NCBI RefSeq assembly: GCF_001514495.1
Contig: NZ_BCNM01000010.1
Coordinates: forward strand, 186,001-250,000
From: Paenibacillus pabuli NBRC 13638
GTDB lineage: Bacteria > Bacillota > Bacilli > Paenibacillales > Paenibacillaceae
DNA: 64,000 bases
Direction of reading: 5' to 3'
Shown in pieces: positions 8,112-17,363 of this stretch (positions are counted from its first letter, which is position 1; the number at the start of each line of letters is the position of its first letter). The notes below the pieces were generated by a model. That model saw nothing but the letters and a program-made list of their open reading frames with translations. It was not told the origin of the DNA and ran no database searches. The translations under genes were made by a program, and so were the position numbers.

Positions 8112-8963
8112 CTATAAGGAATGATTGTGCATCATTCGAAATTGCATAGGCGTTACATTTTCCTGGGTTTTAAAACATCGGATGAAGTAGCTTGACTGTG
8201 AAAATCCCGTTTCCAGCGTAATTTGTTTAATGGAAAGGTTCGTTGTCGCGAGCAGCTGCTTTGCGTGTAGTAGCCTGGATTCCAAGAGGAATTCCGGGAA
8301 AGAGATTCCAAACGTCTGACTGAACTTACGGCTAAAGTATGTTGTACTGTATCCGGCTATCCCGGCAACGTGTTCAAGTGTAATATGCTCGTTACTATGG
8401 GAACGAATATAATTCCCTGCTTCACGAATTCGCTCTGAAGTGTGATTCAACGAAACATTGATTCGGCTCGCTGCGGATTGCAATCGGGTCAGAAGCTCAT
8501 ATAGAGTAGCTGCCATGCTGTGTTCATCTTCCACTTGATAGCCTCTTCCTAGGTCTAGTAATCGATCCATCAGCCTGGTAATCACCGGGAAGTTGGAACA
8601 TTGAAACAGCCATGGCTCGTCCACTCCTTTTCCATTTAACAGTTCTTCGAGACGAACGCCATAAAAATGAATCCAACGAATACTCCAAGGATCATCCGAA
8701 TCTGAGTAGTAGGTTTGTCTGAGACCGGGACCATAGAGGAATCCCTGCCCCCGTGTTAGCTCATAACGAGTGGTTCCCGTGTCCAGGAATCCTTTACCGT
8801 CCAGGACAAGGTGCAAATTGTAGCATTGATCCAAATTAATTTCTTTGGTTCGATATTCCCGATTCACATGATGCTTCGGAAAGTCACTGTACCCTCCAAT
8901 AAAATCGGGAAAGCATACATGTCTGGGGAAAACCGGCTTGGGGAGAAAGATGTGTTCTTTCAC
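8112..8963 (-). CDS. AraC family transcriptional regulator of the adjacent GH42 gene
   Basis: A 283-residue protein with an N-terminal cupin-like sugar-sensing domain (about 1-170) and a C-terminal double helix-turn-helix (about 185-280). The C-terminal part contains LEHVAGIAGYSTTYFSRKFSQTFG and the family signature ITLETGFSQSSYFIRCFK. GGAGG lies six bases before the GTG at 8963, preferred over the ATG six bases upstream, which almost touches that site. It is divergent from the beta-galactosidase gene, so it is probably its sugar-responsive activator. Confidence 0.85.
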   Translation of the reverse strand: MKEHIFLPKPVFPRHVCFPDFIGGYSDFPKHHVNREYRTKEINLDQCYNLHLVLDGKGFLDTGTTRYELTRGQGFLYGPGLRQTYYSDSDDPWSIRWIHFYGVRLEELLNGKGVDEPWLFQCSNFPVITRLMDRLLDLGRGYQVEDEHSMAATLYELLTRLQSAASRINVSLNHTSERIREAGNYIRSHSNEHITLEHVAGIAGYSTTYFSRKFSQTFGISFPEFLLESRLLHAKQLLATTNLSIKQITLETGFSQSSYFIRCFKTQENVTPMQFRMMHNHSL

Positions 8964-9042
8964 GTGCATCCTCCATTTGAACGCAATATTTTTATGTAGT
9001 GAACTGAAATAGATTCAGCCCACTGTTATTTGAATCTTGGGC

Positions 9043-9082
9043 AATGACAATATTTTATTATAAGTCGCATAATCTTGTCATT
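9043..9082. promoter_or_regulatory. Widely spaced inverted repeat in the araC-GH42 intergenic region
   Basis: AATGACAA (9043-9050) and TTGTCATT (9075-9082) are perfect inverted copies whose starts are 32 bases apart, about three helical turns. Their position between the divergent regulator and glycosidase genes fits an AraC-type operator pair. Confidence 0.4.
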
Positions 9083-9144
9083 TATTATATGTGAAGGTTC
9101 CAATAGAATGGAGGCAATATGGCAGGTTAAGGGGGCAATTAAAG

Positions 9145-11217
9145 GTGGCAAAATCAATCCAAATGGATGAATTAAAAATGGGGGTCTGTTATTACCCTGA
9201 GCACTGGTCGGAAGCGTTGTGGGAGGACGATTTCCGTAGAATGAAAGAGATGAATATCACAGTTATTCGGATGGCTGAATTCGCATGGTCCATCTTTGAA
9301 CCGGAAGAAGGTCAGTTCGATTTTAGTTTTTTCCAGAAGGCACTGGATCTGGCGCATCAATATGGTTTGAGCGTTATTTTGGGAACACCTACTGCAACTC
9401 CACCAGCGTGGTTAACATCCAAATATCCTGAAGTATTAAACGCGAATAAGGACGGGGTATTGTATCAACACGGTATGCGGCGTCATACCAACTACAGCAG
9501 CCCAATCTACAGACAGCAATGTGAAAAAATCGTGCGTAATATGGTGAGTGCCTATAAAGATCATCCGGCTCTCATTGGATGGCAGATCGATAACGAATTC
9601 AATTGTCATATGGATGTTTTCTATGCTGAGGCTGACCATATCGCCTTCCGTGAATGGTTAAAGGATCGTTATGAATCGCTGGAGAACCTGAACCAAGCAT
9701 GGGGAACCGTTTTCTGGAGTCAGACCTATACTGACTGGGAGCAAGTTCACCTTACCCGAAATATGGTCAGCCAATCGCCCAACCCTCATTTGGCACTAGA
9801 TGAAAAGAGATTCATCTCAGCAAATACCATTTCATTTGCCAAGCTTCAGGTGGACATCATTCGGGAACTGGATCCGAAACATTGGATCACAACAAATGGT
9901 ACGTTTGGACATTTGGATAATCATGAAATGACAGAAGACCTGTTGGATTTCTTCTCCTATGATTCGTATCCGCAGTTTGCGACGATCTTCCCAGGGACAG
10001 ACGGTAACTCATTACAAGATCGGGCCTGGAGCATGAAACTGTCGAACGTACGCAATATGTCACCGAACTTTTGCGTCATGGAACAACAGTCTGGACCAGG
10101 AGGTTGGGTTGATAGTATCGGTATGGGTACGCCAAGACCGGGACAGATCCGATTATGGTCGTATCAATCTGTTCTTCACGGAACAGATCTGCTCGTCTAC
10201 TTCCGCTGGCGGACGGCAACATTTGGCACCGAGATGTACTGGCATGGCATCAATGATTACCATAATCAACCCAACAGAAGGGTACGCGAGGTTGCACAAG
10301 TAGGGGAAGAGTTTGCCAAGATCGGGCGTGTTATTGCGGGCACTACATATCAAGCCGATGTTGCGATCCTACAAGATTACGATAACATCTGGGACGGAGA
10401 GTTGGACGAATGGCACGGTCCGCTTCAGCAACAGAGTGTACGCTCCTGGTATAAGCAGCTCCAGTATCGTCATATTCCGACGGACATGGTTACACTGCAA
10501 CCAACGACTACACTGAAAGAGTTATCCGAATATAAGGTGATCATCTATGCTCACCCGGCCATCATGACAGACGAGACAGCAGAACTTCTCCAAGCCTATG
10601 TCAGTCAAGGAGGCACTCTGTTTTTCGGTGCTCGCACCGGATATAAGGATCTCAAGGGGCATTGTTATATGAGACCATTCCCTGGGGCTGTCGCTGAGTT
10701 GTGTGGTGTAACCGTAGAGGACTTTACATTAATCAAAGGAACCATTCCCGCAGCCAAACTGCAATGGAGTGGGGGGAGTGAGCGACTTCGGGAGGGAACG
10801 TCAACGGCCGGATTTAACGAAGTTCTTCATGTGGAGCATGCTGACGTACAGGTTGTGGCTGAGTATACATCCGAATATTATGCAGGTAGTCCTGCATTGA
10901 CCAAACGTACGGTAGGTCAGGGGCAAGTATGGTATTATGGAGCGGCTTACAATGAACCGGTCGTAGATGCTCTCCTGGATGAAATAGGGCTATCTTCACC
11001 TGTGGGTGACCTGGTAGAGGTACCTTCCGAAGTTGAGCTTGGTATCCGTTCCGGTAAGGATAAAGCTTATGTCTTTTTACTGAACTACTCGGATCAACAA
11101 GTGGCTATCAAGCTTAAGAAGCAAGCAAAAGAGTTACTGTCAGGTACAACACTTCAGAATGAGATCAACATGCCCGCGTGTGGTGTATTCATTTTTGAGA
11201 TCGATTTGCCACATTAA
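9145..11217 (+). CDS. Beta-galactosidase, glycoside hydrolase family 42
   Basis: A cytosolic enzyme of about 690 residues that hydrolyses terminal beta-galactosides. The N-terminal TIM barrel opens with MGVCYYPEHW and carries the acid/base Glu in WQIDNEFNCH and the likely nucleophile in FCVMEQQSG. A trimerisation domain (VIIYAHPAIM, FGARTGYKD) and a short beta domain follow. The frame is open from a GTG at 9091 that has no ribosome binding site. AAGGGGG at 9129-9135 favours the GTG at 9145, with ATG 9163 as an alternative. Control by the divergent AraC protein is likely. No sugar transporter is adjacent. Confidence 0.92.
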   Translation: MAKSIQMDELKMGVCYYPEHWSEALWEDDFRRMKEMNITVIRMAEFAWSIFEPEEGQFDFSFFQKALDLAHQYGLSVILGTPTATPPAWLTSKYPEVLNANKDGVLYQHGMRRHTNYSSPIYRQQCEKIVRNMVSAYKDHPALIGWQIDNEFNCHMDVFYAEADHIAFREWLKDRYESLENLNQAWGTVFWSQTYTDWEQVHLTRNMVSQSPNPHLALDEKRFISANTISFAKLQVDIIRELDPKHWITTNGTFGHLDNHEMTEDLLDFFSYDSYPQFATIFPGTDGNSLQDRAWSMKLSNVRNMSPNFCVMEQQSGPGGWVDSIGMGTPRPGQIRLWSYQSVLHGTDLLVYFRWRTATFGTEMYWHGINDYHNQPNRRVREVAQVGEEFAKIGRVIAGTTYQADVAILQDYDNIWDGELDEWHGPLQQQSVRSWYKQLQYRHIPTDMVTLQPTTTLKELSEYKVIIYAHPAIMTDETAELLQAYVSQGGTLFFGARTGYKDLKGHCYMRPFPGAVAELCGVTVEDFTLIKGTIPAAKLQWSGGSERLREGTSTAGFNEVLHVEHADVQVVAEYTSEYYAGSPALTKRTVGQGQVWYYGAAYNEPVVDALLDEIGLSSPVGDLVEVPSEVELGIRSGKDKAYVFLLNYSDQQVAIKLKKQAKELLSGTTLQNEINMPACGVFIFEIDLPH

Positions 11218-11262
11218 GAAATTCATTCATCCACATATGTATTATATATAGAAAGAAACACC

Positions 11263-11294
11263 AAAAACGCCTTGCAGCCATTGCAAGGCGTTTT
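11263..11294. terminator. Bidirectional intrinsic terminator after the GH42 gene
   Basis: AAAACGCCTTGCA and TGCAAGGCGTTTT form a perfect 13-base stem with a short loop, flanked by A and T runs. It separates the GH42 gene from the converging molybdate regulator gene. Confidence 0.9.
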
Positions 11295-11359
11295 GTATAT
11301 GCATGATGTGATGTGTAACATCCATTAAGCATGAGTGTTTTTGGTTGTATTTCGTATAA

Positions 11360-12403
11360 CTATGCTTCGTACAAAATCTCACCTGTCCGGGATACGTCAT
11401 ATCCCTCGAATGATTGCAGTTCCTGCCTGAACTCCGGCGATTGGAGAATTCGCAGGACAGATTCTGTCCAAGCTTCATTACCTTGCTTCCTCAGCATGAC
11501 CAGATCATAGCGCTCCTGAGTGAGCGGGACAAAATCAACCTGTCCCACAAGTCGCGCAGCCTTTTCAATGCCAACTCCGACATCAGCTTCTCCTGAACTG
11601 ACTTTGGCCGCCACGCCCATGTGGCTGGTTTCTTCGACTTGATATCCGATCAGACCTGCGGCAGGAATTCCATGCAGTCGAAGTTGCTCATCCAGCAATA
11701 CTCGCGCGCCAGAACCTATCTCCCGGTTAGCGAGTCGAAGTTCAGGCTTGCTCAGATCGGTCCAATTCTGTAAGTTCTGCGGATTGCCACGCTGTACATA
11801 CAGTCCGGCAGGACGTGATAGCAGGTTCACCACAACATAAGACCGACCCGTCAAAATTTTGCGAATGTACGGCAGATTATACTCACCGGTATCTCCGTCG
11901 AGCAGATGGGTGCTGACCAGATCGGACTCACCGCGATACATCGAGATAAGCCCATCCAGACTACCCATGAACGAGCGTAGCGGACGAATGTCCCGAGTTT
12001 GTTTTTCCATATGGCGCATTAGAATATCCAGACTGACATCCTGACCTGTTATGACCAGATGCCGTGGTACAGCAGTCATTGCAAGAGCAGAACTCGCTGG
12101 AGTAATCGCATGCGGAGACCCAACGGGTGTAGTCGATTGTAAGGAAGTTCCCTGAAAATCACCCTGACTTGGCTGAGTCCCTGATTCCGAGGTCTGATGA
12201 GAAGTCGGGATACGTTGACCTGAGGACTGAAGTTGCTTGGAGCGACGTTTATATGCCTCCAGATCGGTTGCATCAATTCGCATTTGTTTACCCACACGGT
12301 ATGCGACGAGGTCTCCTTTTTTGATCAGGTCATAGACCGTCAGTTTCGATATTTTGAGTAGCTTGGATATTTCTTCGGTTGTGTAGGATTGCTCCTCCGT
12401 CAT
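11360..12403 (-). CDS. Molybdate-responsive HTH regulator with periplasmic-binding-like domain (YvgK-like)
   Basis: A 347-residue protein. Residues about 5-60 form an excisionase-type helix-turn-helix (YTTEEISKLLKISKLTVYDLIKKG). A Pro/Ser/Gln-rich linker follows, and residues about 125-345 form a PBP-like ligand domain (NREIGSGARVLLDEQLRLHGI), as in COG1910. It is divergent from modA and modB, like B. subtilis yvgK beside yvgLM, so molybdate-dependent repression of modAB is inferred. GGAGGATC fixes the start at 12403, 11 codons inside the longest frame. Confidence 0.8.
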   Translation of the reverse strand: MTEEQSYTTEEISKLLKISKLTVYDLIKKGDLVAYRVGKQMRIDATDLEAYKRRSKQLQSSGQRIPTSHQTSESGTQPSQGDFQGTSLQSTTPVGSPHAITPASSALAMTAVPRHLVITGQDVSLDILMRHMEKQTRDIRPLRSFMGSLDGLISMYRGESDLVSTHLLDGDTGEYNLPYIRKILTGRSYVVVNLLSRPAGLYVQRGNPQNLQNWTDLSKPELRLANREIGSGARVLLDEQLRLHGIPAAGLIGYQVEETSHMGVAAKVSSGEADVGVGIEKAARLVGQVDFVPLTQERYDLVMLRKQGNEAWTESVLRILQSPEFRQELQSFEGYDVSRTGEILYEA

Positions 12404-12584
12404 AAGTGAAGATCCTCCTTCAAAGGTATAGAGCAATTATGGTTTTATTATGAATGTTTCTTGTACTATATCATTAATTGAGGGATGCCATAAACCTGAG
12501 AACACGCAATAAACGCATAGGACAGATAACAAAAATCAAATGTGATCTTAATCACCTTCCCATTTTTTTTGTCTTGTGTATAAT

Positions 12585-12616
12585 TAGATATAATCAATTA
12601 TAACTAGTTATATCTA
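12585..12616. promoter_or_regulatory. AT-rich nested palindromes at the modA promoter, probable operator
   Basis: TAGATATAA (12585-12593) and TTATATCTA (12608-12616) form an inverted repeat. Nested inside is the perfect 14-base palindrome TATAACTAGTTATA (12599-12612). TATAAT hexamers lie at 12579-12584 and 12589-12594. The site is 25 bases before modA and between two divergent genes, so it suits a repressor-bound promoter for modAB and the regulator. Confidence 0.55.
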
Positions 12617-12640
12617 AAGATAACGTTGGGGGAGAAATGA

Positions 12641-13513
12641 ATGAGAAAGAGAATCGGATATGTGTTGGGAAGTATGTCACTGGGACTGGCTCTTGTATTG
12701 GCTGGTTGCGGCGCAAACACGGGCACTACGAATACATCCACGGGTGCAGAACAAACAACCTCAACGCCAGCTGCATCAGGTGAAAGTTCATCAGCAGGAA
12801 ATAACGATCCGCAGGAAACGGTAGATCTGACAATCTCTGCGGCGGCAAGTCTGACCGATGCGATGAAAGAGATTGAAACCAATTATGAGCTAGCTAATCC
12901 TCATATAGAACTTAATTTTAACTTTGGCGCCTCGGGTGCCTTGCAACAGCAGATTGAACAGGGTGCCCCGGCTGATGTCTTTGTATCGGCGGCAACAAAA
13001 AATATGAATGCGCTAGTGGATGAAAACCTGATTGCATCGGGCGATCAGAAGAATCTGCTACAGAATTCACTGGTGGCCATAGTGCCAGCAGATGGGACCC
13101 ACACAGTAACCAGTGAAACGGATCTCACCAGCGACTCCATCAAGACGGTAGCCATTGGGATTCCGGAAAGTGTTCCTGCGGGAACCTATGCCAAGGAAGC
13201 TCTGACCAATGCCAAGCTGTGGGATGAACTGGAAAGTAAACTTGTGCAGGGGAAAGACGTTAGACAGGTTCTTCAATATGTACAGACAGGCAACGCTGAT
13301 GCAGGATTTGTATATAAAACGGATGCTCTTACTTCGGATCAGGTGAAAATTGCGTTTGAGGTGGACAAGAACAGCTACACACCAGCCAATTATCCAATAG
13401 GCATTATTGAAGGAACCAAACACCGTACAGAGGCCGAACAATTTTATGCGTATTTACAAACCCCTGAAGTACTGGATATCTTCGCGAAATACGGATTCAC
13501 AATTCCGGAATGA
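12641..13513 (+). CDS. modA: Molybdate-binding lipoprotein of an ABC importer
   Basis: A 290-residue extracellular binding protein. A signal peptide ends in the lipobox VLAGCG with the lipidated Cys near residue 23, followed by a Ser/Thr-rich linker. The mature domain begins DLTISAAASLTDAMKEIE and contains FNFGASGALQQQIEQGAPADVFVSAA, the standard ModA oxyanion-binding signature. GGGGGAG precedes the ATG by 7 bases. Its stop overlaps the modB start by four bases, and the divergent YvgK-like regulator supports molybdate specificity over tungstate or sulfate. Confidence 0.92.
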   Translation: MRKRIGYVLGSMSLGLALVLAGCGANTGTTNTSTGAEQTTSTPAASGESSSAGNNDPQETVDLTISAAASLTDAMKEIETNYELANPHIELNFNFGASGALQQQIEQGAPADVFVSAATKNMNALVDENLIASGDQKNLLQNSLVAIVPADGTHTVTSETDLTSDSIKTVAIGIPESVPAGTYAKEALTNAKLWDELESKLVQGKDVRQVLQYVQTGNADAGFVYKTDALTSDQVKIAFEVDKNSYTPANYPIGIIEGTKHRTEAEQFYAYLQTPEVLDIFAKYGFTIPE

Positions 13514-14193
13514 CTGTGAACGCCATAGACTGGTCCGTATTCTGGTCACCGGTGCGCTTGTCACTTCAGGTTGCGCTGTTATCCAGCGTGGTGGCCACTG
13601 TGCTCGGAATTGCGATAGCCTGGAAGATGTCACGTTCTTCATTTCGGGGAAAGATTCTGCTGGAAACAGCATTTATGCTGCCGTTAGTCCTTCCTCCTAC
13701 GGTGGTTGGATTTCTGTTACTTGTCATACTGGGGCGTAAAAGTCTGTTTGGACAATGGATTGAAGCCATATTCTCCGCACCGGTTATCTTCACCTGGTGG
13801 GCTGCGGTGATTGCTTCGGTGGTGGTTGCTTTTCCACTTGTGTATCAGACGATGAAATCGGGATTCAGTGGTGTGGATCGTGATCTGGAAGATGCAGGCC
13901 GCTCTATTGGAGCGAACGAATGGCAGGTATTTCGTTATATCTCGCTTCCACTTGCGGGCAGAGCGTTGATGACGGCTTTCATCCTGGGCTTCGCTCGCGC
14001 ACTGGGGGAATTCGGGGCCACGCTCATGATCGCAGGCAATATTCCGGGCAAAACGCAAACGGTACCCACTGCGATCTATGTGGCTGTGGATTCAGGCAAT
14101 CAGACGATGGCCTGGGCGTGGACGGGTTCTATTATTATCATTTCATTTATCATGCTGCTCTTAACCAGACAGCCGCGTGACGGGAAGGCGTAA
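13510..14193 (+). CDS. modB: Molybdate ABC transporter permease
   Basis: A 227-residue inner-membrane permease with about five hydrophobic segments. It carries the ModB/CysT-type loop EDAGRSIGANEWQVFRYISLP, followed by ALGEFGATLMIAGNIPGKT. It starts inside the modA stop (ATGA), so the two are coupled. No ModC ATPase follows; B. subtilis yvgLM also lacks one next door, so an ATPase encoded elsewhere is needed. A terminator 41 bases downstream ends the operon. Confidence 0.92.
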   Translation: MTVNAIDWSVFWSPVRLSLQVALLSSVVATVLGIAIAWKMSRSSFRGKILLETAFMLPLVLPPTVVGFLLLVILGRKSLFGQWIEAIFSAPVIFTWWAAVIASVVVAFPLVYQTMKSGFSGVDRDLEDAGRSIGANEWQVFRYISLPLAGRALMTAFILGFARALGEFGATLMIAGNIPGKTQTVPTAIYVAVDSGNQTMAWAWTGSIIIISFIMLLLTRQPRDGKA

Positions 14194-14234
14194 TTTGGGC
14201 CATTTAAATTGAAAGGGATAGGGATGAGCATTCA

Positions 14235-14272
14235 AAAACCCGCTCAAGGAATCTTTCCTCGGAGCGGGTTTT
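14235..14272. terminator. Bidirectional intrinsic terminator after modB
   Basis: AAAACCCGCTC and GAGCGGGTTTT form an 11-base perfect stem around a 16-base loop. It lies between modB and the converging GNAT gene. Confidence 0.85.
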
Positions 14273-14336
14273 CATTTACACAGGCTGCGTATACCGAATA
14301 TCATGTATGCTAACGTTCAACCAAGCCGTTCTTTGT

Positions 14337-14873
14337 TCAGCCTATTTGTACAGAAGGTGTCTGATAACGTGAAGGGTCGAGCGTTTTGATCATAAATACA
14401 ATCTCTTCCTGCCGATCAGGTGTCTGTACCGTTTTGAGGTGAAAAGGTTCATATCCCCGCCGTTCATACATGGGAGCAAGCCAGGGATGGCGGGTCGCCG
14501 TTGCCAGAAATACGGCAGGGGCATCAAGCTTTTGCAGAATGATATGTTGCTCTACCCAATCCAGCAGTTTGGAGCCATAACCCTGGCTTTTATGGGCCGG
14601 ACTTACCGCGAACCAGCGGATGAAAGGATAGGGGCTGATGGCCTGCCGCTGTACATCTTCGGCTCGATCAAGGGTAACGGTGGCAATGATTGCTCCCCCT
14701 TTTTCAAGAATGTAGCATTCATGCTGTACAATATTATTCTGGATGACTTCCAGTGTAGCGTGTCCGGCTGGAAAAGGAATGTTCAGGGCCCGAATCGTCT
14801 CATAGGCATCAACGGTAACAGCCTGCAATTGTTCGGCATCTTCAAGTGTAGCCAATCGGTATTGTTCGGTCAT
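14337..14873 (-). CDS. GNAT family N-acetyltransferase
   Basis: A 178-residue acetyltransferase. The acetyl-CoA-binding motif A is visible as WFAVSPAHKSQGYGSKLLDWVEQH, near residues 97-120, and a C-terminal LAPMYERRGYEPF stretch matches motif B. The substrate cannot be told from sequence. AAGGGA nine bases before the ATG at 14873 supports this start over a TTG three codons upstream. It is a single gene between convergent modB and the next hypothetical, so it carries its own promoter. Confidence 0.85.
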   Translation of the reverse strand: MTEQYRLATLEDAEQLQAVTVDAYETIRALNIPFPAGHATLEVIQNNIVQHECYILEKGGAIIATVTLDRAEDVQRQAISPYPFIRWFAVSPAHKSQGYGSKLLDWVEQHIILQKLDAPAVFLATATRHPWLAPMYERRGYEPFHLKTVQTPDRQEEIVFMIKTLDPSRYQTPSVQIG

Positions 14874-15138
14874 GGCGATCAATCCCTTCTATGAAAATTA
14901 ACTATTCCAACCCGTTAAGTTGGTTTAAATATTTTGGTGTTATTTTATCATGAATTTCAATGGGGGAATATAATTCTCAAATCAGATCTGTCTATACGTC
15001 CATCGAAAGCTTCTATATGCAAAAATAACAAAACTTTTTCCATAATTTAATCGTTCAGGACTCGCCTAAGCATGCTCTATCCTGTAAAATAGAAGTGACT
15101 GATTCCAGCCAAGAACTGAAATGAGGAGAGAGACGTTT

Positions 15139-15468
15139 ATGAATACTAAACCGGATTGCGGTGTATCGTTGCAAATTGACGACTATCTGGATCTTTTGCA
15201 TTTTGCTATTCAGATTGAGGATCAGGAATGGCAGCAGTCCCTTATCCACCAACTCAAGATATTTCAGCCGGAAGCGGAGCAGCGCACACCTGAACAAGAA
15301 TTATGGATGAGATTAGATTATATCAACAGCAAATTGACAGGTCTCTGCCACCAGATTCATGCAGCTCATTCCAAAGATGAACGCGAGAAGTTTGAGGAAC
15401 GAATCGAACGCTTGCAATTGCAACGTCTGGAAGTGGCGCGTAAAATTAAATGGGCAAGTCGAAGATAG
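15139..15468 (+). CDS. Hypothetical protein, 109 residues, helical
   Basis: No family was recognised. The sequence is charged and predicted mostly helical. Its C-terminal third (about residues 70-105) is rich in E, R, K and Q with heptad-like leucines, so a short coiled coil is likely. GAGGAG about ten bases upstream favours the ATG at 15139 over the ATG at 15121, which overlaps that site. It is monocistronic, with a terminator 33 bases after the stop. Confidence 0.6.
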   Translation: MNTKPDCGVSLQIDDYLDLLHFAIQIEDQEWQQSLIHQLKIFQPEAEQRTPEQELWMRLDYINSKLTGLCHQIHAAHSKDEREKFEERIERLQLQRLEVARKIKWASRR

Positions 15469-15500
15469 AGGCGTGTGTTAAATTAAAGTAATCCGTGTTT

Positions 15501-15535
15501 GAAGAAGCTGTCCCGTTCAGGATGGCTTCTTTTTG
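15501..15535 (+). terminator. Intrinsic terminator
   Basis: GAAGAAGC and GCTTCTTTTT pair around a partly paired TGTCC/GGATG region, ending in five T. It follows the 109-residue hypothetical gene. Confidence 0.65.
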
Positions 15536-15749
15536 ATACGCTCTTGAATCAGGTAATGCCTACACATAGAGAAAATCTATAATGTTATCAGGATGTCCTA
15601 TTAGCATATATATTGCCTCGATATGACATACAGTGCTATTCTTTGATCAACCTAATTCCGACTATACAAGTAAGAATGGTTTGTTAAAGTCAGAGGCTGG
15701 AGTAGATATTATATTGGCTGTGAATCACAGCTTATGGAGGAGAATGGGA

Positions 15750-16589
15750 ATGGTGAAAAAGCGGGGGATTCAGAGAATTCGGACGGCGCTGCTGTTCATG
15801 ACGATGCTGGCGGTGCTGGCAGGATGCAGCTCAGGCAATGCAGCGAAAGAAAGTGACTCAGCTTCGGCATCCGGTAAAGATAAAGTAACGAAGATTATCG
15901 TGGGTACGGGTACGCAGTTCCCGAATGTTTGCTTCATTGATGAGAATGGCAAGCTGACAGGTTACGATGTAGAGCTGATTCGCGAGATTGATAAACGATT
16001 GCCTGAGTATGAATTTGAATTCAGCACCATGGAGTTCAAAAACCTGCTGTTAAGTCTGGAAACGAAGAAGATTGATCTGATCGCTCATCAGATGGAAGTC
16101 AATGAAGAACGACAGGCCAAGTTCCTGTTTAATGATGAAGCCTATAATATTTTTCCAAATAAAATTGTCGTCAGTGAGAAAAACCAGGATGTAAAGTCCA
16201 TCGAGGATCTGAAGGGTAAAAAACTGATTGTCGGGGCTACTAGTAATGCGGCCGTATTGGCTGAGAAATGGAATGCAGCGAATGGCAACGCCATTGATAT
16301 TGTCTATTCCGGAGCAGGGGAAGATACGAATACTCAGATCAAAACAGGGCGGGTGGATGCAACCATCAGCACGCAGTTTGCTATCGATTATCAGAATAAA
16401 GTGGTGGATGCACAGTTGAAAACTGTAGGAGACGCTCTGTCCAACTCCAAAGTGTATTTCATCCTGAACAAGGACGAGGAGGAGCTCAAAACGAAAATTG
16501 ATGATGCGCTCAAATCAATCAAGGAAGATGGAACATTGAGCAAATTGAGCACCGAATGGCTGGGAGCGGATTACACGGTTGAGGAATAG
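15750..16589 (+). CDS. Amino-acid (probably L-cystine) ABC transporter substrate-binding lipoprotein
   Basis: A 279-residue family 3 solute-binding protein. The signal peptide ends in LAGCSS (lipobox). The mature domain shows the family pattern GTGTQFPNVCFIDENGKLTGYDVELIREI and KKIDLIAHQMEVNEERQAKFLFN, close to TcyJ/TcyK cystine receptors. The long open frame begins at 15633, but GGAGGAG at 15736-15742 places the start at ATG 15750. Two permeases and an ATPase follow in one operon. Cystine is the best guess; other polar amino acids remain possible. Confidence 0.82.
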   Translation: MVKKRGIQRIRTALLFMTMLAVLAGCSSGNAAKESDSASASGKDKVTKIIVGTGTQFPNVCFIDENGKLTGYDVELIREIDKRLPEYEFEFSTMEFKNLLLSLETKKIDLIAHQMEVNEERQAKFLFNDEAYNIFPNKIVVSEKNQDVKSIEDLKGKKLIVGATSNAAVLAEKWNAANGNAIDIVYSGAGEDTNTQIKTGRVDATISTQFAIDYQNKVVDAQLKTVGDALSNSKVYFILNKDEEELKTKIDDALKSIKEDGTLSKLSTEWLGADYTVEE

Positions 16590-16615
16590 TTCGTTGGGAA
16601 AGGTGAGCGACGGTT

Positions 16616-17359
16616 ATGGGTAAATCATTCGATCTGTCATTGGTTCTGGATTTCGTCCCTGAACTGCTGCGATATTTGCATATTACACTGATTGTGCTAG
16701 GCGGTTCCATTGTACTGGGCCTTGTGGGCGGTGTGCTTCTGGCGGTTCCGAGATTATACCGGATTCCGGTGCTGAGCCAGCTTGCGACCCTGTACGTCTC
16801 TTTCATGCGGGGCACACCGATTCTCATCAAGTTGTTCCTAGTCTATTATGGATTACCTGAATTGCTTAAACCCATGGGCATGGATCTGTCGAGGACCGAT
16901 CCGCTGGTTTTCGTCATCGTGACCTATGCGATGAGTGATGCAGCGTCCTTTGCCGAAATCTTTCGCGGAGCTGTACGCAGTGTAGACAAGGGACAGACGG
17001 AAGCAGCTTATGCTGCGGGCTTGACTACGTTTCAGTCGTTTCGGCGCATTGTGGTTCCGCAGGCACTCATTGTTGCTTTTCCGAATATGGCGAATACGTT
17101 GATTGGCTCGTTAAAGGATACGTCACTGGCTTTTTCCATTGGAGTTATGGACATGGTGGGCAGAGGACAAACGCTGATCTCGGCTACATCGCATGCGCTT
17201 GAAGTGTATATCAGTCTGTCCGTCGTTTACTATATTATCGTACTTGTCCTTGAAAAAGGTTTTGCGCTGGCAGAACGCAGACTCCAGCGTCATGAACGTA
17301 AGCGGGAAGTACGCGGGCCGGCGGTAAGAGCTGAACGCCTGAAACGAATAGCGGGGTGA
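16616..17359 (+). CDS. Amino-acid ABC transporter permease (TcyL-like)
   Basis: A 247-residue HisM-family permease with about five hydrophobic segments. It has the family phrase FMRGTPILIKLFLVYYGLPE and the EAA loop EAAYAAGLTTFQSFRRIVVPQA. It is very probably one half of a heterodimeric channel with the next gene. The C-terminal tail is strongly basic (ERKREVRGPAVRAERLKR). The gene follows the binding protein by 26 bases with an AAAGGTGAG site. Confidence 0.88.
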   Translation: MGKSFDLSLVLDFVPELLRYLHITLIVLGGSIVLGLVGGVLLAVPRLYRIPVLSQLATLYVSFMRGTPILIKLFLVYYGLPELLKPMGMDLSRTDPLVFVIVTYAMSDAASFAEIFRGAVRSVDKGQTEAAYAAGLTTFQSFRRIVVPQALIVAFPNMANTLIGSLKDTSLAFSIGVMDMVGRGQTLISATSHALEVYISLSVVYYIIVLVLEKGFALAERRLQRHERKREVRGPAVRAERLKRIAG

Positions 17360-17363
17360 GTGA

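Noticed and set aside
15541..15749. Search for an S-box or CymR site before the cystine importer
   Set aside because: No convincing riboswitch core or conserved CymR-type sequence was visible; the region is AT-rich with no clear structure.
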